DNA from: Craspedostauros australis
Taxonomy: Eukaryota; Bacillariophyta; Bacillariophyceae; Mastogloiales; Achnanthaceae
Assembly: GCA_026770025.1 (NCBI GenBank)
Contig: JAMXDE010000010.1
Span: 1,116,001-1,180,000, forward strand
Length of the DNA stretch: 64,000 bases
Reading direction: 5' to 3'
The notes beneath the pieces are model-generated. The model made no database searches and had not been told where the DNA came from. It saw nothing but the letters and a program-made list of their open reading frames with translations. Made by a program: the position numbers and the translations under genes. This document shows, piece after piece, positions 51,574 through 61,671 of the stretch (its first letter is position 1; each line of letters opens with the position of its first letter).

Positions 51574-54500
51574 ATGGATTCTCCACCAACGCCAGAGGGA
51601 TTGCGCCCCCGAAAGACATGGTCCCAGCTTCACGATGAGATGCCAGCGTCGTTGCGACGCAGACTGGAAGATGAGCTTCCAAATCTGTCGGATGTATCGG
51701 ATCAGGCTGGAACTGCTGCGACGCAACGTGCAGCAAATCTTGATCGGCAGCCCGCTCTGCCTCAACGACAGCAGAGTCATCCCACGAATGATGACCACCG
51801 CAACGCGATGGATCTGGCGATGCGCATGAATGTGCACATGGATCTCAACGTCAACAGAACTAACGATGGCGGCAGGAACCATCGCAGATCCATTCTGGAT
51901 CACTCCGATGCCATGACTTCGCCGCAAATCTCCACGGCGTCCTTTCGCACCGAACGGACGAATGAGTATTCTGCACCCAGATTTGAGGATCACAAAGATG
52001 ACCTCCACATGTACGGGCAAATGTATCAGCAACGCATCAATAACAACAACGACATCAACACCAACGATGAAAACAATGTTGTTCATCAGCAGTACACTGC
52101 CAACGATGGCAAGAATGATGGCAATGTTGATCATACAAAATACGACGATGATGATCACTACTATGCAAGCTACTACGATGACAACTACGAAGCCGATTAC
52201 GACAACCAAAGCAACTTTGAAAGCGAAGAGATGGCGCATTCTCCCACCCTGAAGGTGGGCCATGCCAGGACTGCCGTCGGTGAGCTCCTAGCGATGGTGG
52301 CGCAAAGTAAGATGTCAGCCGTGCAACCGTACCCTCCAGCTCTTGCGAATGAACAACCACAACCAACAACACAACACCAGTACGATTTGAACGAGAGCAT
52401 GGCAGTGCTGCCATCGCATCAGCTCCCATCAGAAGACATCCAGCAGGTCGACTACGGCACGGGGAAAGTCAGCGACGTTGCGATTCCGTATCAGCCACTG
52501 TACGATTCCATGATTGCCGATCCTGCCACTCCCAGCCGCAAGCGGAAGGATATCATGGAGGACTCCTCGACTTCCTCCAGGTCGTCATCGGGGCAAAGTT
52601 CCCTTCATGCATCGCCTTCATCCTTCCGACGCGGATGCATGGAACCAAATCGTCAGCAGCAGCATCAGCAGCAGCAGCAACAGTACAATTATCAACACCA
52701 ACAGCAGCAGCAACAGCAGCAACAACAGCAGCAACAACAACAAATGCAATATCAGCAACGTTTGGGCCTTCCATCCACCACCACCACCAACAACAACAAC
52801 AAAAACAACAACCTTGCAGAAGTGCATCAATTCCAAGTGTCCAATATGCTCATGCAGCAGGTTCCCCTCTTCGCCGCACCCAACATGCCAGCCCCACCAG
52901 CATACAACTTCGACTCCATCCTGAACAGAGAAATTGTTCCCCACCCTCAGGATGATAGCAGCATCAGCGGCATCAGCCAATCCACAAGAGACTTTGACAG
53001 CTCGATCAATGGGCAAGACACCATCACTCCCCAAGCACATGCCACTCGTTCCCGCCTCAACCAGCAACACGATGATCGTGCGAACAGAGGAAGGGATATG
53101 ACAATGACGCAGGAGACTGCTGGCGGCATGGACAGCGCCTTGCAACGCCGCAAGGGTGACAACCAGAGAAGGTACAGGGAACAGATCCTGCTCTCCACCA
53201 TGGCCAAGCTGCGGGACAATGCGGATCTTGTGAAAGCCATCATCGATGAAATGACCATCTCGGGTGTCAAAGAACTCCAACTGCCCGCCGATGATTCCAG
53301 CTTCTTTGCTGGCGTTTCCGCGCGCAACAGGTCAACTCTGTCCAAGCTCATCACCGCTGCCCAAATGTCGGTCGGTGACTCCTACCAACCAGACGCTGAC
53401 CATTCGTTGATCAATGCTCTCAACTTCTGCGTGGACCTCCTTCGAACGACTCCGGAATCGTCTCCCTCCCATGATGCGGACAAACTGTAAGTGGCCAAAC
53501 TCTGTCCTTTGGTGACATGTGCTTTCTTCGTTTGTGTTTGCGCTTCCCTTGTGCCTATTGTATCCCTCTATTCCACCGCACTTCATCAACACCAACACCA
53601 AGTTCAAACGTCAACTCACTCGATGCCTGTTCTTGCTTCCAACCTCACAGTCAGAAATGGTGCTGCATCCCAGGTTTCCTATCCTGCATCGGACTGCAGG
53701 AGCTGCCCAACAGCCCTGATCCAACCCGGCGCGGTGGAGGGACTTCGTTGTTTTCTCTGCCGTCGGAGTCGATGAACACGACGCCCCACACATCCAACGT
53801 GTCACTCGCGACCACAATCACATCGTCGCCCAGCCCAACGAAGCATCAGCAGTTCAAAAACGGGGTTCCGCGGGACGGCATTCACCTGCGTCGGACGCTG
53901 GAGGCCGTGACGCAGATCGTCATCAAGATGAACCACGCATGTCTGCGTCTGCAAAATCAGGCCAAGATGAACACGATCCAAGCCACGCAGGATATTATGG
54001 GCAGGTACCTGCAGCTCATGAAGATCAATTCGGATGACCTCATGGCACTTGGCGATGCATTCGAGTTGACCACGATGACGCCACAAATCCACAGAATGGT
54101 CTCAAGTGACAACGGCGACGATCAGCTCCACACGCAGCAACCAGCTCCGATCCAATCACCGAATCTGTCTGGCACGTCACGACCAAAGCAAGTCTCGCCC
54201 ACGGATAGCCTCGAAAGCCAGCAGGAGGACAGCGGCAGCGAGGACGACGACGATGAAGACGGTCCTCTATTCATGGAAACTGGTGCGTTTGGCGTCCACG
54301 AGCCACGCATGTCATCTCGGATGAGTCGCATCGACGAACGGAGCGACGCAGACGTCCAATCTGAGAGCCGCTCGCACCCCACGTCTCGCACGAAGTCTTC
54401 GTGGTCATCGATGGGCAAGCGAAGGTCCGCATACGAAACGAAGCAAGAAACCACGGGAATCGATGACTTGCGTCGAACAAGCCGTAGTTTTGACTACCAA

Positions 54501-54620
54501 CCATTGGGCCACCAAGACAACCGAGATGGACCACCATCCACCAGCACCGACAAGCCGAAGCGACGGCTCAAACGGTGGCTGCGTCGCCCTGGATCCTTGC
54601 AGAGAGTTAAGACATCCTAG
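51574..54620 (+). CDS. Large Gln/Asn-rich protein of unknown function
   Basis: Exons 51574-53486 and 53651-54620, with a 164-bp intron (GTAAGT donor, TCACAG acceptor), giving 960 residues. The join reads SHDADKLQKWCCIPGF. The N-terminus has a basic/acidic helix (LHDEMPASLRRRLEDELPNL), then a long disordered region with a polyglutamine tract near residues 365-395. A compact region follows at about 525-630: RRYREQILLSTMAKLRDNAD, ELQLPADDSSFFAGVSARNR, HSLINALNFCVDLL. Exon 2 adds a likely coiled-coil or helical bundle (LRRTLEAVTQIVIKMNHACL, LQLMKINSDDLMALGDAFEL) and ends in a Ser/Arg-rich basic tail. The two helical regions are the best candidates for folded domains. I do not recognise the family. 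Polyglutamine length may vary between strains. Confidence 0.7.
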
Positions 54621-54912
54621 TTTACTGGTACCAGAGAGTGTGATGACACAAATATCTCCGACTCCCGAGCAGTTCAGAAAGTTTGGACTTTGATCTCCAG
54701 CTCTGGCTAAAACAGACTGTGGTATCGCACTGATAGCATTGACGCAAGGAGATTTTCACCACCACCAAGTTTTGTGTCGCGTTTCTGTATCTTCGCGCAT
54801 TGACGACGGCATTGCGGCTTGTATCGGCCGAATGTCTTCCACCATCCAATACTCCTCCTTCCCTGGGTACGTACATGGAATGTACATGGTATATGCCGGC
54901 GTGGATGTGCGC
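54621..54912. other. Short convergent 3' flank
   Basis: This gap separates the stop of the Gln-rich gene from the stop of MOCS2A. No gene is seen. Confidence 0.4.
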
Positions 54913-55182
54913 TTAACCACCACTGATGGGTGGAATGAGAGCGACGGTATCACCATCCTTCAACGGCAGCACCTGTCCGCTTGGCACATACTCCTCGTTG
55001 AGCGCCAGAGTGATGTTCTCCTCGTCCAGCACCAACGCCGACAGCTTGGGGTACCGCTCCGCCAAGGCCTTTCGCAGGGCATTCGTGTTGGCCTCGTCCT
55101 GCTTCAGCTCCATCGTCGTCGATGATGTATCGTCGGCTGCCTCCCGCGCCGACGCGAAGAACAGCACCTTGACTTGCGCCAT
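54913..55182 (-). CDS. MOCS2A: Molybdopterin synthase small subunit (MoaD/MOCS2A)
   Basis: 89 residues from ATG 55182 to TGA 54913, the usual size of this ubiquitin-like protein. It begins MAQVKVLFFASAREAA, has the beta-grasp core LALNEEYVPSGQVLPLKDGD, and ends VALIPPISGG. The C-terminal Gly-Gly is thiocarboxylated and donates sulfur to precursor Z inside the MoaE/MOCS2B subunit during molybdenum-cofactor synthesis. A cytosolic protein with no presequence. Unlike animals, where both subunits come from one bicistronic locus, no large-subunit gene is seen beside it. It is divergent from the phosphoesterase gene, with 380 bp between starts. Confidence 0.95.
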   Translation of the reverse strand: MAQVKVLFFASAREAADDTSSTTMELKQDEANTNALRKALAERYPKLSALVLDEENITLALNEEYVPSGQVLPLKDGDTVALIPPISGG

Positions 55183-55562
55183 GGTCGATCCTCAAATTAT
55201 GGCTTGTTTCATGTTTTTGGATGAAAACCAAAAGCGAAGGTATTCTGTTTGGCACTGGTTCTGTCTGTACGTCAGCCATTCTTTGAAAGCTACGGTAAGT
55301 ACATACTTAATGTATTAATTTCGTCGAACAAACTCCAAATTCTGATGGTAACTTCGTTGCGTCATCAAGGAGTTTCCAGTGCTCACACCAAGACGAAACG
55401 ACGAAACCACAACCAGGAATAGATCTCGTTGTTCCGTACTTACTAGTACTATTACACCAACCGTGCGACTACACCTACCAAACGAGTATCATCCATAGTC
55501 GTACTTGCATTGGAATACGAGCTGAACGCCAATCACTGGGGTACTCCGCTCCACTCCACTCG
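55183..55562. promoter_or_regulatory. Divergent promoter region MOCS2A/phosphoesterase
   Basis: A 380-bp gap between two divergent starts must hold both promoters. An AT-rich stretch with TACATACTTAATGTATTAA lies at about 55300-55318. Specific elements cannot be assigned. Confidence 0.4.
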
Positions 55563-56771
55563 ATGTACAATACCGTTCAACGTTCTTTCATGCGCTGGTT
55601 CTCCGTCAATCATCTCGTGCTCACCATCGCGATGACGGGATGCAGCAGCAACTGCAACGACGCCTGCAACGGCATGGCGGAAGCCGCGCAACTTCAGAGC
55701 TTTGGATCCACGAGTCCTCTCTTCTCCTTCGGCTTATTGGCCGACATTCAGTACGCTCCCATCCCGGATGGCCATTCCTTTTCGGGATCCCCGAGGTTCT
55801 ACCGTCACACGCTGGATGTGGCGCGCCACGCGGCCGATCATTTCGAGCGTTCCGAGATGGATCTCGTGGTGAATCTGGGGGACATCGTCGACGGCAAGTG
55901 CCAGGACATTGAAGAGTACGGCGGCCAGCCATTGCCCGAGGGCGTCGACGCGGGCGAGGAGTGCGTGGATCACGTTATGGATGCTCTGAGTCCGTACCAA
56001 CGTGGCAAGATGCTGCATTCCTACGGCAACCACTGTCTTTACAATCTGAGCCGAGAAACGTTGCAGAGCAAGCTCGGCATCCGTTTCGTGCGCGACGTGT
56101 GCGGCGATCTGGTCGGCTACGACGACACGCACTGCGTCGACGGCGTGCGCTTCGTCCTGTTGGATTCGTACGACGTCGCGTTGATGCGGCGATGCGATCA
56201 AACGTCGGCCAAGTACCGATCGGCAGCGGAGGTGCTGAAGGCCAACAATCCAAACTTCCACGAGAACGAGAATTCCCCGGTTGGATTGGAAGGATACGAC
56301 AAGCGCTTTGTTGGATTCAACGGTGCCGTGGGCGAGGCGCAACTCGGGTGGCTGCGTGCGACGTTGGAACGGGCACGGGAGCAAGGAGAAAAGGTTGTCC
56401 TTCTGTCGCATCAGCCGATACTGCCGGGATCGTCTGGTGAGGTGTGCCTGATATGGAACTACCAGGAGGTTTTGGATGTGCTGCGAGAGTTCGGTGACGT
56501 TGTTGTGGCCAGTCTGTCTGGGCACGCCCATCGCGGTGGTTACAAACGTGATGAACAGAGCGGCATTCATTTCCGAGTTGTGGAGGCGGCGCTGGAATCC
56601 TATCCTGCCATGACCTACGCCATGGTGGACATCTTCGAGGATCGCATGTCGATACGTGGATTTGGGGACTGCGAGTCCGCAGTATACGATTTTGATCATC
56701 TGCATGGAGAATTTAAATGCCAGACGAAGGAGGAAGTGGCGGCAGCTGCTGCAGAGGCACAGACCCAGTGA
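55563..56771 (+). CDS. ADPRM: Mn-dependent ADP-ribose/CDP-alcohol diphosphatase (ADPRM-like)
   Basis: 402 residues, no intron. A short hydrophobic segment near residues 14-26 (HLVLTIAMTGCSS) may be a signal or anchor. The calcineurin-like metallophosphatase fold follows with all metal motifs in order: FGLLADIQYAPIPDG, VNLGDIVDGK, SYGNHCLYNLSR, VLLSHQPILPGS, and LSGHAHRGGYKRDE. The spacing and the blocks FNGAVGEAQLGWL and CLIWNYQEVLDVL are those of the ADPRM family, which splits ADP-ribose and CDP-alcohols. The usual GNHEFYN is GNHCLYN here, with the Glu replaced, so substrate preference may differ. The extreme N-terminus is uncertain because several Met codons occur within the first 40 residues. 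Confidence 0.9.
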   Translation: MYNTVQRSFMRWFSVNHLVLTIAMTGCSSNCNDACNGMAEAAQLQSFGSTSPLFSFGLLADIQYAPIPDGHSFSGSPRFYRHTLDVARHAADHFERSEMDLVVNLGDIVDGKCQDIEEYGGQPLPEGVDAGEECVDHVMDALSPYQRGKMLHSYGNHCLYNLSRETLQSKLGIRFVRDVCGDLVGYDDTHCVDGVRFVLLDSYDVALMRRCDQTSAKYRSAAEVLKANNPNFHENENSPVGLEGYDKRFVGFNGAVGEAQLGWLRATLERAREQGEKVVLLSHQPILPGSSGEVCLIWNYQEVLDVLREFGDVVVASLSGHAHRGGYKRDEQSGIHFRVVEAALESYPAMTYAMVDIFEDRMSIRGFGDCESAVYDFDHLHGEFKCQTKEEVAAAAAEAQTQ

Positions 56772-57025
56772 TCGCAGTTGTGAATGGATTCGTGCTCGAA
56801 AAAGTTAACTCGCGTTCCTCGGATGCAACTACACCACATTTCTCTCTCTCCCTCTCTCCCTCTCTCTTGCAGCATTGTATCGTACACATTCATGCACAAG
56901 CGTGGGACTGCAATGAGTATTCTACTCTATTTTGTTCTGCACGACATCCAGCGTCATTCGATTAGTTCGGACATAGCAGCGAGTACAGCACGGAGGAACG
57001 TCACCCTCAATCTCAGTAGAGTATA

Positions 57026-58346
57026 TTACATGAGGACGCTGTTGTCCTTCTCCAGTGACAGCTCCTTGGTGGGGCCACCGCGTGCCTTGTAGCCTTCGTA
57101 GTACCACGACAGATCCTGCTTCAAGTCGTACACGGCGCCGGCATATCCCAGCTTGGCCTTGGCCATGTCTGGGGCGACGTAAAAGTTGTTGGGACGGAAC
57201 GGAAAGGCGCCCTTGCCCTTGGCGGTATCGAAATGCACAATGTTGACATTCTCGTGTGGAATTCCGGCAACATCGGCGCACAGATACACCACATCGTCGT
57301 AGGAGTACAGCTTGTCGGTGCCGCAGTTGAAGAAGCGCTGCGCAATTGCGGCGGACTCGTCCTGCAACGGCGATGCCAGGATGGTGGCCACGTCCTCGGC
57401 GTTGCTGAGCGACACGAGTTGCGTTCCGTCGCCGGGAATCGGCACGGGCAATCCGCGCACGACGCGGTCGAAGAAGTAATCGACGTAGTCGAACTTGTTG
57501 GCCTTTTCGCCGTAGATGTACTGCGGTCGGAAGGAGACGAGGGGCAGTCCCTGTGCGACGGCGTACTCATCGAACTGGTTCTGACCGGCGCTGGCCTTGA
57601 CTGGCGTTGTCTCCGGCATGGGGAAGACGCCGGTGGGCTCGTACATGCCGGCCGACGAGACGTACGTGAACATCTTGACGTCCCATTCCTTGGCGCAGTC
57701 GCAGATGGCCTTGCCGGCACCGACGGGGCCCTTGGAGGCGTTGTCCCAGACATAGTCAAAGCTGGATCCCCACAACATGTTCTTGAGGTCGTCCACCGTC
57801 ATGGATTCGTCGCCGAGAGGGGCCTTGACGACTCGGACGGATGGCAGATCGGTGGCGTAGGATTTGAATGGCTCCTTCTCGTCGTTGCAAGCATCGTCCT
57901 GCAGGATCGTGATGGAGGTGATCTTTGGATTGGCAGAAAGCTTCTTCGCGAGCTGGTAGCCTGCAGGGATCATATGTGGAATGTGGGGTGACGGGCGGAA
58001 TTCGAATGTGATGACGACGCAAAAGAGAGGTGACGAGCTGTGAGTGCTGATCTCATTGAGGTGTTCTAGGTACGGAGCGGGAGCAATGGAGTACACGCAG
58101 CCAGAAGAAGTGGAGCCGAGCAGAGCACATCCAGCAATTCAATGCAACGCAACGCGACACAACGAGGAACGTACCCAATTCTCCGTGTCCGCCACCCTTG
58201 TTCTGGACGATCAGGGCCGAACTCATGGACAGGGTGCTGCCATTGCTCGCCGCGCCGGCTGATGGACGCAGCGACGGAAGCGTACTAAATCCCTGCGCGA
58301 ACGCAGCAAAGGTGATGATAGAGGCGACGACTTGGAGCTTGACCAT
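57026..58346 (-). CDS. CSP41: CSP41-type plastid RNA-binding SDR protein
   Basis: Exons 58346-58175 and 57960-57026, with a 214-bp intron (GTACGT donor, CTGCAG acceptor), giving 368 residues. The join reads GGGHGELGYQLAKKL. The first 20 residues form a signal peptide ending AFAQGFSTLP, an ASAFAP-like site with Phe after cleavage, then a Ser/Ala-rich transit region, predicting import into the complex plastid. The body is an atypical short-chain dehydrogenase fold: ALIVQNKGGGHG (nucleotide-binding loop), YVSSAGMYEPTGVFPM, SFRPQYIYGEKAN, FFDRVVRGLPVPIPGDG, FFNCGTDKLYSYDD. These are the blocks of CSP41a, which binds and cleaves plastid stem-loop RNA and stabilises plastid transcripts. Divergent from ZEP, 633 bp between starts. 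Confidence 0.88.
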
Positions 58347-58979
58347 GGTTGCAACGTTGAAAGTTCGTGAGTATGAGTATGTACTCGTGTGAATGACAGA
58401 ATGCTTGTGGATGGATCCTTGCGCCCAATCCAACGATAGCGTGCAAAGATTCGCTCAAACGTTGCCGTCGTCGGTACCAACGCCATTGTCATCGCTACAA
58501 GAGAGGTTGCCGTCGTCGTTGTTGGTGCGTTCGTGATGGTCGGCATCTTACGTCATTGTCGTGAATGAAGATACATCCATGACTGAAAATTGATTCCAAT
58601 GATTCCCGTTTGTTTCTCCGGGTCCACGAACGTGATAGCTTCTTCAACAACCACACCAACAAAGCCAATCAACGTCTTGACACCCGTCCGATGTCAAGGA
58701 AGAACCACCGTCCGATGGATCTGGGTCGATCCACCCATCAATCGATGAGTGAGCAAATGGTACGTCCCTCTCTCTGTGTGCGCGAAGTCCCCAACAAGTC
58801 ACAAACCGTATCCGAGAAAGCTGATTCAACAGAGCCGGAATTTCAAGTCGCAGCAGAATTACAAACAGTTCCAGCCGTAACGTGATTCATACTCAACTCG
58901 ACGCAACTCGGCTCAACTCAACGCAACGCAACGCAACTCGGTTCATTATTCAGCACAACCCACCAGTCGTTGAGCAAAG
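58347..58979. promoter_or_regulatory. Divergent promoter region CSP41/ZEP
   Basis: A 633-bp gap between two plastid-protein genes. It ends in a run of CAACTCGACGCAACTC-type repeats (about 58896-58945) before the ZEP start. An open frame at 58610-58885 has no motif. Confidence 0.45.
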
Positions 58980-61376
58980 ATGAAGTTTTCTGTAGCCATC
59001 ACAACAGCCGCGGCCACTGCCGTCGGTTCCTTCGCGCTGCTGGGATCCACGGACCAGCTGGTGTCGGCGTTTGTACCAGCCGTCCCACAGCAGGCACGAT
59101 ACCGCGCATCCGCTCTCGCCAGCAGCACGTCGGATGATGCCATCGGCTTTGCCACGGCCGCATCGGCCGAGTTCGAAGCCTTGGGTCTGCCAGCGCGCCC
59201 GGGACGTCCTCTGAAGATCGCCATTGCCGGAGGCGGCGTCGGTGGTCTGACCTCAGCCCTGTGCATGCTCAAGAAGGGATTCGATGTCACGGTTTACGAA
59301 AAGACCGCCGCGTTTGCCCGATTCGGTGGGCCCATCCAGTTCGCCTCCAACGCGCTGTCCGTCCTCAAGGAGATCGACGATGTTCTCTTTGACCGCGTCA
59401 TGGACAAGTTCACCTTCACTGGCACCCGCAGGTGCGGAATCAAGGATGGTGAGTTTCCTCTCACGCCGCGTCGTGTCATGTCGTGTCGTGTCGTGTCGTG
59501 TCGTGCCATGGTTTTGGTTTTGGTTTCATTCCACATGTCATTCTCCGCTTCATTTTTGTTGGGAACGGTCGTTCCCGATCGACCAACTGATCTTATTGCA
59601 AGAGTTCATGCGTTGGAGCATCAGAAAGCAACTGCTTTCATGCGCAACTCGACATGATAGCTGCTGCTACCACCACAACATCCAAACTTTGGATCAAAAC
59701 GCAACATACGGTTGCTGATGCTGATCTCCTCATCAATTCCTCATCCCGATAACTTCCCTTCACAATCATAACCACTGGCACGTACGTGCGTACCATGCTT
59801 TGAACTCTTTGCTTCATCATACGATATGCTACATGCATCGCATGACTTACAGGACTTCGCGCCGATGGAACCTTCGCAATGACCGAGGATTCGCTGGATT
59901 ATCTTTGGAACGCCGACGCTCCGGCCGATTGGTTCATTAAATTCCCACTCAAGGAATGCGCCGACCTCTACGGATTGCCGTACACCGGTGTTATCGACCG
60001 TCCCGATCTGCAGGAGATCCTCATCGACGAATGCAAGAAAATCAAGCCGGACTTCATCTCCAACGGCAACCCCGTCGTCAGCTACGAAGATCTGGGCAAG
60101 GGCAACGGTGTCAACGTGGAGCTCGCCGATGGCACCATCGTGGATGCCGATATCCTCGTCGGTTCCGACGGCATCTGGTCCGCCGTGCGCAACCAAATGT
60201 ACAACGAAGGTGGCATCAAGTCTACCAGCGCCGACGGCAAGAAGCGTCAGGGATGCAACTACTCCGGATACACCGTCTTCGCTGGCGAGACCATCCTGAA
60301 GTGCAACGATTACTACGAGACGGGATACAAGGTCTACATCGGACCCCAACGATACTTCGTCACATCCGATGTCGGCAACGGCCGAATCCAATGGTACGCC
60401 TTCTTCGCTCTGCCGCCTGGCACCAAGAAGGCGCCAAGCGGTTGGGGAGGATCTGCCCGCGATGAGCAGGCCGACCCCGGGGAGAACCTCGTAACTTACA
60501 TCAAGTCCCTGCACGAAGGCTGGTCCGACGAGGTCATGGCCGTTCTCGATGCCACGCCACCGGAAGCAGTCGAACAGCGCGATCTCTACGACCGCTCGCC
60601 CGAGTTCTTCCGGAGCTGGGCCGACGGAAACGTCGTCCTCGTCGGCGATGCCGTGCATCCCATGATGCCCAACCTTGGACAGGGCGGATGCCAGGCCATC
60701 GAAGATGGCTACATCCTCTCCGAGATGCTTTCCAACGTCAAGACCACCGAAAAGGTGGAGGGTACCCTGCAGCAGTTCTACCGCAAGCGCATCCTGCGTG
60801 TCAGCGCCATTCAATTCCTCAGCCGATTGGCCAGCGACCTCATCATCAACGCCTTCGATACGCCATGGAGTCCGCATGACAATTTGGGCAAATCGTGGAA
60901 GAGCTACCTCACATTCTTCTGGAAGGTACGTACCAGGAGTGCTGTTGCGAATTGAGCATGTGCGGATGATAGTGTTTGTCACGAAACAACTGCATCGCTG
61001 CCATGCATTGCGATTCTTTCCATGCTGGCTCCTCATTCCTCACCCCCAACACCCTCTGTTGCCTCCATTGCACCCCATGGTCGTCCGCAATACTTTTCTC
61101 TGCTGTTTCGTACCATGCGCAATTTGATGTTCACAGCCAGTGTTGCAATACGCCATCTTCCCAGCACAATTCGCATTCCTGTATTCCTACTACCCGTCTG
61201 GAGACATCCGTGACATCTCCAAGGCCCTCGTCGATAGATGGGTCGACAGACATCGTGAGGATGCGGAGGAAGTCTTTGCCAAGGCAGAGGATGGCTACGT
61301 CTTCGAGTCCGGGCCGTCCTTCTTCCAAAAGGCCGAGACAACCACGGCACTCACCGCCAAGAAGGAAGACAAATAG
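58980..61376 (+). CDS. ZEP: Zeaxanthin epoxidase (FAD monooxygenase of the xanthophyll cycle)
   Basis: Three exons, 58980-59448, 59853-60925 and 61137-61376, with GT-AG introns of 404 and 211 bp, giving 593 residues. Joins read GIKDGLRADGTFAMT and FFWKPVLQYAIFPAQF. The presequence ends LVSAFVPAVP, an ASAFAP-type site, so the protein goes to the plastid. FAD is bound by IAIAGGGVGGLTSAL with the acidic YEK at the end of the fold, by the middle motif VGSDGIWSAVRNQM, and by VLVGDAVHPMMPNLGQGG. Plant ZEPs carry a C-terminal FHA domain; here none is present and the protein ends in a charged tail. In diatoms these enzymes convert zeaxanthin to violaxanthin or diatoxanthin to diadinoxanthin; which applies here cannot be read from sequence. 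Intron 1 carries a TCGTG tandem run. Confidence 0.93.
59465..59510. repeat. TCGTG tandem repeat in ZEP intron 1
   Basis: About seven consecutive near-perfect 5-bp units of CGTGT/CGTGC begin a few bases after the splice donor. Confidence 0.8.
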
Positions 61377-61671
61377 ACTCGACAAACGCAGTTGGGTCCA
61401 TGCATACGAGCGTGCCGCAGTAAGAGTATGGGGTAACATCATACTATACCAGAGTGCCTTGACAGAACATTTGATTAAATACTATGTAATATGCTGTGCA
61501 CAAGTCGCGTTGTGCGAGAAGTAGGACCTTGGACGTATTCTGCCCATGGAGTTGTCTGCACGGTATTGTTGTGCCCGGATGGATGCAATGCATCACAACG
61601 CAACTCAACGCAGTCTGTAACTCTCTTAGCCTGCCCACCTCCCTGTCCGTATTGCACCCGCCCACCGCAAC
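61377..61671. other. Convergent 3' flanks of ZEP and the K+ channel gene
   Basis: A 295-bp gap holding both 3' UTRs. No gene is seen. Confidence 0.45.

Noticed and set aside
59741..61036. 431-codon minus-strand open frame
   Set aside because: It is antisense to ZEP exon 2 and carries no motif; a mirror of the real gene.
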